The notes under the pieces are model-generated. The model did not search any database, was not told the DNA's origin, and worked only from the letters and a program-made list of their open reading frames with translations. A DNA stretch of 11,000 bases, from contig WPIO01000116.1 of the NCBI GenBank assembly GCA_009760855.2, positions 196,501 to 207,500 of the forward strand. Direction: 5' to 3'. The DNA is from Cristatella mucedo. Lineage: Eukaryota; Bryozoa; Phylactolaemata; Cristatellidae. The translations under genes and the position numbers were made by a program. Shown here piece by piece: positions 1 through 6,965 of this stretch. How positions within the stretch are numbered: position 1 is the stretch's first letter; each line of letters starts with the position of its first letter.

Positions 1-414
1 TGGTTGACTGGGTGTTCCCAACGGAATCTCACTAATCAGTTGCCTGCACTAATCCTAGTATTTTTGGTGCTTTTGTACGCTTGCCGTAGCATGACAATAC
101 GGTGCATTTGCATGATTATCTAGGTGGAGTACCTTGCTTTCTCATTAAGTATGGTTATTTCACTCCTCAGGAAAATACCAAACGAAAGAACATAAATATA
201 TGGTTATTTCACTCCTCTGAGGAAATTGCTAAACGAAAGAACATAAATTAAGTTCTCGAAAGGCGATATACAAGACACAATTATTTATTTCATTACATAA
301 GCACTATCATATCGGCAAGGTCATGTCGCTAAGGTCATATTGGTAACGTCTGCAAAAAAAACGCCTAGATTCTTCTACTGAAATATTTATGACTTAAAAT
401 ATAATAAAAATGAT
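1..414. other. AT-rich unassigned DNA
   Basis: I see no convincing coding region, RNA gene or named repeat family here apart from the tandem duplication annotated separately at 151-249. The sequence is AT-rich with scattered stops in all frames. The last bases, from about 380, are ATT/AAT-rich and probably are the tail of the minus-strand LINE fragment that begins next to them. Confidence 0.6.
151..249. repeat. Two-unit tandem duplication, about 49 bp per unit
   Basis: Unit 1 (151-199) and unit 2 (200-249) both start atggttatttcactcctc and both end with aaacgaaagaacataaat. They differ by a few substitutions and a small indel in the middle. This is a simple local duplication; no coding or regulatory role is apparent. 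Confidence 0.85.
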
Positions 415-690
415 AATAACACACTTGATAAAGTACTCCCAGAGAACTCAATCTCTTTCAAGGCGCTTTACAACTGCTGCAGAGGAAACACCGTCGAATG
501 GTTAGTTTTAGTATGCTTAATAAGCAACAAGAATAACATGGTTAGGGGTGACATGCATAGGGCCAGCATGCAAGCACGGCTAGTAGCAGCATGCATAGTG
601 TCAGCACGCACATAAGGCACATAAGGGATAAATCGGCCAAACTCAAAATACAAGTGCTTCGTGACCACTTTATGCTTCTTCAAGGTCTAC
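415..690 (-). mobile_element. L2/CR1-type LINE, 3' end only (copy 4)
   Basis: On the minus strand this is the end of a non-LTR retrotransposon: the last codons of the polyprotein, a 3' untranslated stretch, a decayed terminal hairpin and an ATT-rich tail. It aligns base for base with the better preserved copy at 6469-6720. Both share the phrases cagcatgcaa, agcatgca.agtgtcagcacgca and the closing block cacttgataaag ... agagaact.aatctcttt ... ggcgctttac. The outer hairpin stem is degraded here (aaagtactccc against the aaagcgccc of the better copy). The 5' limit near 690 is where similarity stops, as expected for 5' truncation during target-primed reverse transcription. The 71-codon open frame inside it is a relic, not a gene. 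Confidence 0.8.
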
Positions 691-704
691 TAAAGGGGAA
701 GGCC

Positions 705-816
705 AACAGCCAGGCTAGCGGTCAGCTACCAGCCTCTGGCTGACGACGTCAGCAGACGTCTGGCTGACGACGTCAGCGGTCAGCTACCAGCCTCTAGCAG
801 CCTTTGGCTGACGACG
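705..816. repeat. Local repeats with palindromic GCTGACGACGTCAGC core
   Basis: The phrase cggtcagctaccagcctct occurs at 719-737 and again at 777-795. Between and after these lies ggctgacgacg at 738, 762 and 806. The first two continue to give GCTGACGACGTCAGC, whose six-base arms are perfect inverted repeats around GAC. The cluster looks like a small duplicated array of palindromic units. It could be a decayed minisatellite or a protein-binding cluster; the sequence alone does not decide. Confidence 0.7.
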
Positions 817-848
817 GGAGCTGAGCAAGGCTCGCTTGCTAGCACGAG

Positions 849-878
849 GCTGCTGCTGCTGCAGCAGCAGCAGCAGCC
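849..878. repeat. CTG/CAG palindromic trinucleotide tract
   Basis: Four CTG triplets run directly into about six CAG triplets, so the tract is an inverted repeat that can fold on itself on either strand. Nearby reading frames would give cysteine, serine, leucine or glutamine runs. None of these sits in a convincing gene. Confidence 0.85.
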
Positions 879-1159
879 CCAGGGTGAGTGAATGCGAGCC
901 TTGCATAACTCATTTGTATTTATATTTGTGCACTCAAATCAGACCGGTTAGGATACGCCGACGCGACAGGAACACGTCAGCGAGTCGGATGTCGCCGCGA
1001 GGGCAACCAAACAAACAAATGCGTCAAAGGCGTCACCAATCCCAACCCACACAGCGGCAGCGGCGTACGAGGAGTCGCTTCGAAAGCGCTGGGGTCTGCG
1101 GTAAAGCTGCATCTCAATGCCAAATCTTTGAGACCGGGTGCCCTTGGCAACGAAGGAGC

Positions 1160-1215
1160 AGCAGCAACTAGCGATGGCTGCGGCGGCGGCGGCGGCTGCT
1201 GCTGCTGCAGCAGGA
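1160..1215. repeat. CGG and CTG/CAG trinucleotide tract
   Basis: A short CAG run (about 1158-1166) is followed by five CGG triplets, four CTG triplets and two CAG triplets. This is a second CTG/CAG palindrome next to a CGG run, 300 bp from the first at 849-878. On the minus strand it reads as glutamine and proline runs. That open frame (977-1276) has no other protein-like content, so I do not call it a gene. Confidence 0.8.
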
Positions 1216-1249
1216 GACTGCTCCGCATAAGCTGCCGGAAAAGTTGCAA

Positions 1250-2405
1250 GCCATGCCGCCGGGGTAGGGCTGCCACCGAACGCTAGGCCTCGCTACAGAG
1301 AGGATACGCCGTGAACCTCGAATGGCTGCCCGTCATTCTGACGCCGGCGCACGGCGCGGGCACGCTAGCGAGCACGGCTCGCTCGCACCGGCGGCCATTC
1401 TAGAGAGTTCCACGACGAGATGGCTGCGCAGAGCGAAGCAGCGCCGACGCCGCAGCAGCCGCCGGCTCAGCGGCGGCCGCTGCGGCGTGGTCCGGCCCCC
1501 TCCCGAGTCTTCTAGCTCTCTAACGACGTCATTCGCGCTGGCGCTAGCTCGCGCGCGCGCTCGCACGAGCCAACTCTAACCGGTTTGCGTACGGCGGTGG
1601 GTCGGTGTGGTCAGATCGCAGTCGATGTGACCGCGTGCTACGACGGTATGCCAGAGCCGATGACCTCTCGGTCGCGCCGGCCGACGTCACTATCGAGCAG
1701 CTCGCAGCCAATCGCGTGTCAGCCCGGTCGCCGCCCGGTCGTGCTGTCCGGCAGAGGGCGACGCCGCCGGGCGCATCCGGTCGGAGCTGCCAGTCGCGCG
1801 CGAACGCGGTCTCGCCGACTCGACGCGCTCGGTCGGCGGCAGGCCGAGCAGACGCGATGCGACGCAACGTCGCGACCGGCCGCGTCCGGCGGACGAGGCG
1901 GGACTCCGCGACTCCTGCCGGTTGTACGCGCTCACGTCTCGCCGGCCGGCTTCCGACCTCGCAGTCGCGTCGAGAGATCGTATTCGTATTTCCAGCGACG
2001 AGCGAAAGAGTCGAGCCGTCGTGCGCCCGCGGCGGCCGACGCAGCGACCGAGCCGCCGGCGGCGCACTTCGCGGCGGCCGCGTCGCCAGCTCGCTGGCCT
2101 AGCGCGCGCGGCGTCCCCCGCTGCGGTGGCCCAGCATTGCCGCTGGGTGGCGCTCGCGGCCGATCGATCTGCGAGCGCGAACGTGTCTGCCGGGAAAGTA
2201 TCCCGCAATTGCTTCCGGCCATCGCTAGCGCTAGCCCGCTCGCGAACGCATCCTGGCGAGCTCGAATAGGCGACGCCGGGCAGTCCCCGGGCTCATTCGT
2301 AGGCGAATGCTGCTACTGCTACTCCGCCGGCAGTAGACTCCGCGTCCTGTGTGGACCGTGGCCGCTTGCGGCGGGTCGCTCGAGTTTGTCGCAGTTGCTT
2401 GCCGA
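1250..2405. promoter_or_regulatory. CpG-dense GC-rich block, possible CpG island
   Basis: This stretch is visibly rich in CG dinucleotides (strings such as gcgcgcgcgc and ggccggc), while the transposon remnants on its right are AT-rich and CpG-poor. Open frames overlap on both strands (for example 1585-2463 plus and 1690-2208 minus). This is what low stop density in GC-rich DNA gives, not evidence of coding. The conceptual proteins are Arg/Ser/Ala-rich and contain no domain I know. A promoter with a GC-rich first exon on either strand is the most natural reading, but I see no firm TATA box, initiator or start-codon context. A locally unmethylated, gene-free GC-rich stretch is the alternative. 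The block stops within a few tens of bases of the first recognisable LINE codons near 2405. Confidence 0.45.
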
Positions 2406-2807
2406 TGCGACTTTTATTCACAATGTCGCCTCTTCCTCTTGCCGATGTAATCGCAAAGCATAATCTAGGCTTTCATTTGCATACAGATGACTCGCAGCTG
2501 TCCGCGTGCTTAGATCCCGTCCAGCGTGTCAAACTCGGCTCAACTCCCTTGTTGTGTGAATTTCCGACATTCGCACTTGAATGGAAGCAAACGTTCTCAA
2601 ATTGTATACTGATGAAACTCGACTTTAAAGTTACGCAAACGGAACGTTACGTAGCAGTTGGAAACAAGTTCCTCAAAATGGGCTCGGTCAGAATATTTCC
2701 GTAGCATCTGCACGAAATCTTGGTGCCCCCTTCCAATGAGACCTTTTAGTTGACGACCGCCGCACTAGCTCCGCAATTGAGCGTCGCTACTTTCAGCTAA
2801 TAACCTA
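2405..2807 (+). pseudogene. LINE reverse-transcriptase palm fragment
   Basis: The frame encodes LADVIAKHNLGFHLHTDD (about 2438-2491), the counterpart of the family's palm segment that normally ends in Y/F-A-D-D, the catalytic aspartate pair of reverse transcriptase. Here the motif reads H-T-D-D (2480-2491): the aspartates survive but the aromatic and alanine positions have changed. Downstream, a W...LKLDFK-like stretch is followed past a stop at 2702 by VASARNLG and, near 2790, FQL. These match the order of conserved blocks in L2/CR1 enzymes. The upstream catalytic parts and the endonuclease domain are missing, so no activity is possible. Copy 2 contains the same DVIAxHNLGF block at 7567. Confidence 0.75.
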
Positions 2808-3090
2808 TCAATGTAATAATATATATGTCGCTTATAAAGCACCCTTGAAGAACTTGATCTCTATTGTTTAGCCCAGTGGTTAAGGTGCTCGCCCCGACGA
2901 AGGACTGGCCGAGGTCGTGGGTTTGAGCCCCGTGGCATTTGTGAAGCGCCTGAATAGAGATTCAGTTCTCATTAAGCGCTATACAAATGAATTATATTAT
3001 AATACTATTCAAGCGCTTCACTTACGCCGCAGGGCTCAAACTGACGTCCTTGGTCCGGTCGGTTGACATTTTACTGCTGGACCAATCCAG
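2808..3090 (-). mobile_element. tRNA-derived SINE on minus strand (SINE B), split by SINE A
   Basis: Read on the minus strand, 3090-3005 gives a decayed tRNA-like head (tggtccagcagtaaaatg over the box A region and gtttgagccc over box B) followed by gtgaagcgcttgaatag. The reading resumes at 2865-2808 with agatcaagttcttcaagggtg, ctttataagcg and an AT-rich tail. Joined across the gap, this follows the plus-strand SINE A from its box A through its 3' hairpin. The element is therefore an older SINE of the same family interrupted by SINE A. Its own target duplication is unclear: acctatca on the left (about 2802) and accaatcca on the right (about 3081) are a weak candidate pair. Confidence 0.75.
2866..3004 (+). 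mobile_element. tRNA-derived SINE on plus strand (SINE A)
   Basis: The head contains an RNA polymerase III box A (TAGCCCAGTGG at 2869-2879) and a box B (GGTTTGAGCCC at 2920-2930, 9 of 11 to the usual GGTTCGANTCC) at tRNA-like spacing. After the head comes gtgaagcgcctgaatagagattcag and a terminal segment ending gcgctatacaaatgaatt plus ATT-rich tail. That 3' segment resembles the 3' hairpin and tail of the LINEs in this window. The element is flanked by ctatt at 2861-2865 and ctatt at 3005-3009, a short target-site duplication that lies inside SINE B. It is too decayed in the anticodon half to be a tRNA gene. Confidence 0.85.
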
Positions 3091-3205
3091 AGGAACTTGC
3101 TACGTAACATCGCAAAAAATTCAGGCCTGGTTAGACAGGGATGCCACATACAAATTGGTAGATGAATTTATGGCGTCTTTTTTTACTTCAGTGACTCTAT
3201 AATAT
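3090..3205 (+). pseudogene. LINE copy 1, middle piece
   Basis: In the plus frame this encodes QAWLDRDATYKLVDEF, the counterpart of the L2/CR1 segment that precedes the R-L-D-Y-C-N-S motif. Copy 2 has LDRD.TSKKVLAFV followed by RLDFCNSLL at the matching place (7930-8010). In copy 1 the following bases are worn (a run of T) and are then broken by the inserted LINE tail and foldback element beginning near 3198. Confidence 0.7.
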
Positions 3206-3211
3206 TAATAA

Positions 3212-3493
3212 TTGTAGTTCGATTGCGTGCGGGCTGGTACCGCTCCTTTCCTCGACAGCTGGTGGGAGCATCCCCGAGAGGGGCCTGTGCACAGCTGTGG
3301 TCAGCTTCTAATAAGGCGTTGACACAGACCGATAACCCGCTGGTGAATCCACCATCTGTTCACCAGCGGGTTATCGGCCTGTGTCAACGCCTCATTACAA
3401 GCTGACCACAGCTGAGCACAGACCCCTCTCGGGGATGCTCCCACCAGCTGTTGAGGAAAGGAGCGGTAACAGCCCCACGCAATCGAACTACAA
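3212..3493. mobile_element. Foldback (near-palindromic) element, candidate MITE
   Basis: The left arm (3212-3347) and right arm (3359-3493) are inverted repeats of about 135 bp separated by only 11 bp. Comparing them by eye gives about 7 mismatches and one single-base indel, roughly 94% identity. The outer ends read ttgtagttcgattgcg and its complement. Flanking bases are TAA on both sides (3209-3211 and 3494-3496), which could be a 3-bp target duplication of the kind made by PIF/Harbinger elements. However, the site lies in ATT-rich sequence, so TAA may be chance. No transposase is encoded. The short plus and minus open frames here encode almost the same peptide, simply because the DNA is palindromic. 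A transcript would form a long hairpin. Confidence 0.85.
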
Positions 3494-3543
3494 TAACAAT
3501 AATTATGCACTTGATAAAGCGCCCTCAGAGAACTCAATCTCTT
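3494..3543 (-). mobile_element. LINE 3'-terminal stub of about 50 bp
   Basis: On the minus strand this is only the last part of the LINE 3' end: half of the terminal hairpin (aaagcgccctcagagaact.aatctctt read on the plus strand) plus the ATT-rich tail. It matches 6461-6505 almost exactly and breaks off before the opposite arm of the hairpin. The remaining ATT-rich tail appears to continue on the far side of the foldback element at 3198-3211. The natural reading is an extremely 5'-truncated LINE insertion into copy 1, later split by the foldback element. Confidence 0.7.
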
Positions 3544-4125
3544 ACTTGTAGGTCTCCTTCTGGCTTGTTCGCTTGCAGTCGGTGCAAGAGGCAGCAGCAG
3601 CTGCTGCGAATGTCGCACTTGCCTTATCACACCACATCTCACCGACCTCAACTGGGTTCCATCAAGCAGCGAGTGGACTTTAAAGTTTTGTCGCTGGGTT
3701 TTAGGTCCCTTTACTTTCTTGCTCTAGCCAAAACTCATCTGAACTGCATCACAATGTGGTCAGACATCGTGCCGCAAGCTCTCGAGATTCAAGTCTTTTA
3801 GCTGTACATCGAACTTGCCTCAAATCCGCGGGAGACCATTCGCTTAGTTGTTCTGCTTTCAAAGCCTAGAACTCACTCCAGACTGACCGCGCACCATCCA
3901 CCACCGTGACTGGATGGTGGTTAAAAAATACAAGCTAAAATGCGACTGCTCCTTATCTCTGAATTAGCTGGATTCTTGTGTTTTGTCCGTAGTTTGTTTA
4001 TTTGTGCTTATACTGTGCATGTGCTACTATTAACCATATCGTCATGCTTCCCTTACAGTATGCGTAAAGTGCATAGAAAAAGATTCACCGAGGGCGCCAT
4101 ACAAATGAAATATTGTTATTATAAT
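3544..4125 (+). pseudogene. LINE copy 1, C-terminal domain and 3' end
   Basis: One plus frame encodes RLQSVQEAAAAAA (about 3567-3606), the counterpart of the L2/CR1 block LQ.VQNAAARL. After a frameshift the next frame gives LGSIKQRVDFKVLSLGF (about 3650-3702), the counterpart of LHWLPV.QRI.FKIL. Copy 2 has VKQRIDFKVLSYVF at the matching place. Further on, AFKA..SLQTD-like residues stand where the family has AFS.WN.LP. The 3' region ends with a worn hairpin and gggcgccatacaaatgaaatat, close to the end of SINE A. The coding potential is destroyed by stops and frameshifts. Confidence 0.7.
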
Positions 4126-4293
4126 AGTTGTAGTAAAAGTGCACTGTAGCTGGCTGTCAAATAATCGGTGCCTGTTTTTGCACAATACTACTCAACAAAA
4201 GCAAAGCCCGGGTTTTGAATCGTGGCTGGTAACTTCTGAGCGAAGGTCCACTACAAGCTGATATTCATAGGGTGGCTGAGCTCCAAAGTAAAA

Positions 4294-4363
4294 TATAGTA
4301 TACGTTACGATGTATAGTATACGTTGCGATGTATAGCAATATATAGAATACGTTACGCCGATG
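4294..4363. repeat. 19-bp tandem repeat
   Basis: The unit tatagtatacgttacgatg (4294-4312) is followed by tatagtatacgttgcgatg (4313-4331), differing at one base. A short partial unit follows (tatagcaata, 4332-4341), then a variant ending at about 4363 (tatagaatacgttacgccgatg). It is a small local minisatellite with no other visible role. Confidence 0.8.
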
Positions 4364-4476
4364 CGCTGGTATAACGAGTTTAGATTCATTGCGTGTAGCA
4401 GTCTATTCAACAAATTCCTCAGATAGCTACAGGAATTCGATGCACATAAACTGCAAACGCCACACAGTTCGTAGTC

Positions 4477-4500
4477 AGGGCGGAGTTTAAGCTCCGCCCT
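4477..4500. repeat. Perfect GC-rich inverted repeat
   Basis: AGGGCGGAG at 4477-4485 is an exact inverted copy of CTCCGCCCT at 4492-4500, with loop TTTAAG. It lies in otherwise AT-rich sequence. It resembles a strong terminator hairpin in shape, but the context is eukaryotic, so I give it no function. Confidence 0.8.
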
Positions 4501-5042
4501 TAAATGTAGACAATACTTGCTCAAAGCATACAGTTCAAATGACTTACTAATACGTATCGCTCGCTTTTAGAGGTTCAGATATGTGTCTCAGAGGCAACAG
4601 AAAATATGCCGGCAGAGCCCATTTTTATTTCTAAGCTTTCCAATTTCTGAGGCTCACTTGGTTTTCCTATTGTTAGTAAATTAGTATTTGGTCACCGCAA
4701 GATGATGAACTGTATTAAAGGGTCGCATCACTAGGAAAGTTGAGACACCAGTCTAGAGGGATAGTTTCCGTCTTTGACCGGGAGATTGAAATTCAGGATG
4801 AAGTCATTCTTAGCTGTATTAAATGCTGACATTGAGGTACTGCACGGAATTGAGGCAGAAGAGTCAAATCGATTATTATTGAGAAATAGTCGTGTCCAGT
4901 GGGGATGCTGCCACCTTAGAGATGGACTCTCTGCTGATCGTTTCTAATGAGTTGATAAATAAACTGGAGAAGCGACCGGGTACATCTCCGCTGTGTATCA
5001 CTACACAGGGAGTGAACGTGTGAGCAGCCAAGGAGCTGGCGA

Positions 5043-5660
5043 ATGGTAGACATATTTCTGTATCGGCTCGATTATTGCAATTCCTTTTTGGCTGGGCTAC
5101 CAAAGAAAGCCATTAGGCCACTGCAGCAGACAATGAATATGGCTGCAAGGCTGGTCTTCAAGTCCCAGCGGTTTGAGCAAGTGTCACCTCTGCTGAAAGA
5201 GCTAGGATGGTTGCCGGTTGAGCAAAGGATACAGAGCAAAGTTCTTACGCTGACCCACAAGGCCCGCCACGGCTTGGCTCCTTCGTACCTAGCTGAACTG
5301 CTGCATCAGTTTCCGCCTGTTCGTGCCCTCAGGTCCTGTGTGGACAATAAATTAGCTGTCCCATTCCTCCGCCTTAAGACAGTTGGCGACAGAAGCTTTA
5401 GCTCTGCAGGTCCCAGACTGTGGAACTCGCTTCCACAGTTCTTACGCAACGACATCTACTCTCCAACTGCCGACTATGGCACATCTTTTCCAGCGGTCCT
5501 GAACTGCTACTTCTATGCTACTCACTACCTCAACTGGTCTCCTGACTCTGCTATGCTTCCCACTTTCTCTTTGTTGTGTGAGACGAAGTCTGTTGGCTAC
5601 CGAATGCGTACCGAAAACTGCTTAGGCTGTGAGTGCGCTATACAAAACTATCCTGCTTAA
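5043..5660 (+). pseudogene. LINE polyprotein C-terminal fragment (copy 5), open frame
   Basis: A 205-codon plus frame encodes the C-terminal end of a non-LTR retrotransposon polyprotein, just downstream of the reverse-transcriptase core. The L2/CR1 blocks appear in order: RLDYCNSFLAGLPKK (about residues 8-22), LQQTMNMAARLVF (28-40), ELGWLPVEQRIQSKVL (53-68), HGLAPSYLAELL (76-87), and FSSAGPRLWNSLPQFLR (120-136). No stop or frameshift interrupts them, so this copy is younger than the other LINE remnants. It lacks the palm catalytic aspartates and everything upstream, so it cannot act alone. The ATG at 5043 is an internal methionine, not an evolved start. The 3' end reads gagtgcgctatacaaaac near 5631-5648; the same gcgctatacaaa occurs at the end of SINE A. 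Confidence 0.9.
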
Positions 5661-6440
5661 AACCCACGCGGTCTTTATGACTTTGTGGAGTTTTAGACGG
5701 AGATACATCAGGTTGTTTGTATTGTGCATCTGAGATCCTTCAAAATGTTTGTGAATCTAGGCTTGGCCTCATTTGCTAGGACTGATTGGTAGGGTGTACA
5801 GTAGTCCTCGTATACCTGTCGATAGACAGTCAGTCCGGACCTTTTGTGTGTTTTCTATTGATTTCGCTTAGTAGACCTATCCAGTTCTATATATGACGTA
5901 AACCGTAGCCGTCTGGGCAAGAGCACACAGTGCGATAAGTCAGAGATGCAAGCTCATCAAATATTTCAGCCGCTTTTGTGTTGGAGCATTCCACGAATGA
6001 AGACCGTTCGAAAGAGGGATTTGGAAGCAGGGGCAAACAGATGTGTGGTCAAATAAGCAGACTTTGCAATAATTGGGGATGATAGCAATAAATATTGGAT
6101 CGAGTGTGACCATTTGTGTGAGTGGGGGCATGCATAGGAGCAATACGGGAAAATGAGTCAGTCAGTGAACGAGATTCGGAACTGGAGGCATCAGTTAAAT
6201 CGTCAAAACATACTTAATCTCTTTCTAGGCTCCTACATTTACTGCAAAGGATGGCGAAACGATAATTGGCGAAGGTCCATCGTGCTTTACAAGGAGGGTC
6301 AAACAGTCAGCGAAGGTTTGGCGGCTACCGGCCTGGTGGTCACGGCCCAGATGCATGCCGTGAGATAAGCGCTTAAAGTTATTAACATTTAAATGACCGC
6401 GTGTGGGTAATTCCTTACACACTACAGTAAACTAAATGGA
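5661..6440. other. Unassigned DNA
   Basis: I see no known repeat, RNA gene or convincing coding region. Short open frames at 5940-6143 minus, 6153-6368 plus and 6225-6422 minus contain no motif I recognise, and the last two overlap on opposite strands. Confidence 0.5.
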
Positions 6441-6468
6441 TAATAATAATAATAATAATAATAATAAT
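6441..6468. repeat. (TAA)n / (ATT)n microsatellite, LINE tail
   Basis: An uninterrupted AAT/TAA trinucleotide run of about nine units abuts the 3' hairpin of the minus-strand LINE copy 3. In L2 and CR1 families the 3' end is commonly a short tandem repeat, and its position and orientation here fit that. Confidence 0.9.
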
Positions 6469-6965
6469 GCACTTGATAAAGCGCCCTCAGAGAACGTAAT
6501 CTCTTTCTGGGCGCTTTACATTTGCTGCAAAGTGAAATGCAATTGAATGGTAAGTAAAGTCATGCTTGAAAAGCAAACAAATTGAATAATATGGTTAAGG
6601 GTAACATGCACAGGGTCAGCATGCAAATGTGGTTAGTGGCAGCATGCACAGTGTCAGCACGCATAAGCACATCAAGGACGAATCACAGGGACCCACTAAA
6701 TGCTGTCCTAAAAAAGGTGTGTTTTTAAGTTCCTTTTAAATGTGGTCAGGTCAGGGGATGTTCTGACGCAGGTCTGGAGGGAGTTCCAGGCTTTGGGGAA
6801 CATACGAACTAAATGCACGGTCTCCAAAGGATTTAAGGTTTGTACAAGGTATTTCTAGACTGTTGGATGCGGAAAAGCGGGTTGTACTATGCTTGGCCTG
6901 ATGGGGTAGTATATCTGATAGATAGGCTGGAGCCATTGAACGATATTCTTTAAACAGGTTTTAGC
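6469..6965 (-). mobile_element. L2/CR1-type LINE, C-terminal and 3' end (copy 3)
   Basis: On the minus strand the frame at 6936-6751 encodes MAPAYLSDIL, then KSFGDRAFSSYVPQSLE, then LPPDLRQNI. These are the counterparts of the family blocks APSYLS.LL, FG.RAFS..AP..WN and LP..LR. In another frame, about 6743-6715 encodes TTFKRNLKTHLF, the usual last block of the polyprotein. Roughly 190 bp of 3' untranslated sequence follows; its phrases recur at 540-620 and, in plus orientation, at 8400-8580. The element ends with the best hairpin of the window and an (ATT)n tail. Similarity fades near 6965, so the copy is strongly 5'-truncated. Confidence 0.85.
6478..6517 (-). other. LINE 3'-terminal hairpin, best preserved copy
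   Basis: The outer stem AAAGCGCCC (6478-6486) is an exact inverted match to GGGCGCTTT (6509-6517). Inside it, AGAGA (6489-6493) can pair with TCTCT (6500-6504). In related LINEs the reverse transcriptase recognises a 3' structure of its own RNA, so this is the likely recognition element; that role is inferred from the family. Confidence 0.75.

Larger units (their letters stand above)
2405..4125 (+). mobile_element. Decayed L2/CR1-type LINE (copy 1), interrupted by nested insertions
   Basis: This is one degenerate, 5'-truncated non-LTR retrotransposon on the plus strand, visible in three pieces. Piece 1 (2405-2807) carries the reverse-transcriptase palm, piece 2 (about 3090-3200) the segment ending LDRDATYKLVDEF, and piece 3 (3544-4125) the C-terminal domain, 3' region and tail. 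Order and orientation match copy 2 at 7280-8665, which has the same segments without the insertions. Between pieces 1 and 2 sits a SINE pair; between pieces 2 and 3 sit a truncated LINE tail and a foldback element. The 3' end (about 4070-4125) is a worn version of the family hairpin followed by gccatacaaatga and ATT-rich sequence. Stops and frameshifts are frequent, so the copy is inactive. Confidence 0.8.
4126..5042. other. Unassigned DNA between LINE copies
   Basis: No recognisable gene or repeat family is seen, apart from the 19-bp repeat and the hairpin listed separately. Open frames such as 4192-4524 minus and 4876-5103 minus have no protein-like motif; the second overlaps the start of the LINE fragment at 5043. 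The bases just upstream of 5043 do not translate into the expected preceding LINE blocks, so the LINE truncation point is near 5043. Confidence 0.5.

Noticed and set aside
318-337. Two AGGTCA half-sites as a nuclear-receptor element
   Set aside because: They form a direct repeat with an 8-base gap, which is not a standard spacing, and six-base matches are expected by chance.
884-889. GTGAGT as a 5' splice site ending a first exon
   Set aside because: The core matches, but the upstream exon bases are not ideal, no start codon context or acceptor supports it, and a single six-base donor is common by chance.
1585-2463. 292-codon plus-strand open frame in the CpG-dense block
   Set aside because: Several long frames on both strands overlap it, the composition is Arg/Ser/Ala-rich without any domain, and its end runs into LINE sequence in a different frame. 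Low stop density in GC-rich DNA explains it.
2866-2940. A functional tRNA gene
   Set aside because: Box A and box B are present, but the sequence does not fold into a full cloverleaf with a clear anticodon arm by eye, and it is joined to a LINE-like 3' end within a target-site duplication.
3223-3651. Plus and minus open frames with nearly identical peptides
   Set aside because: The identity is forced by the palindromic foldback DNA; it is not evidence of a protein.
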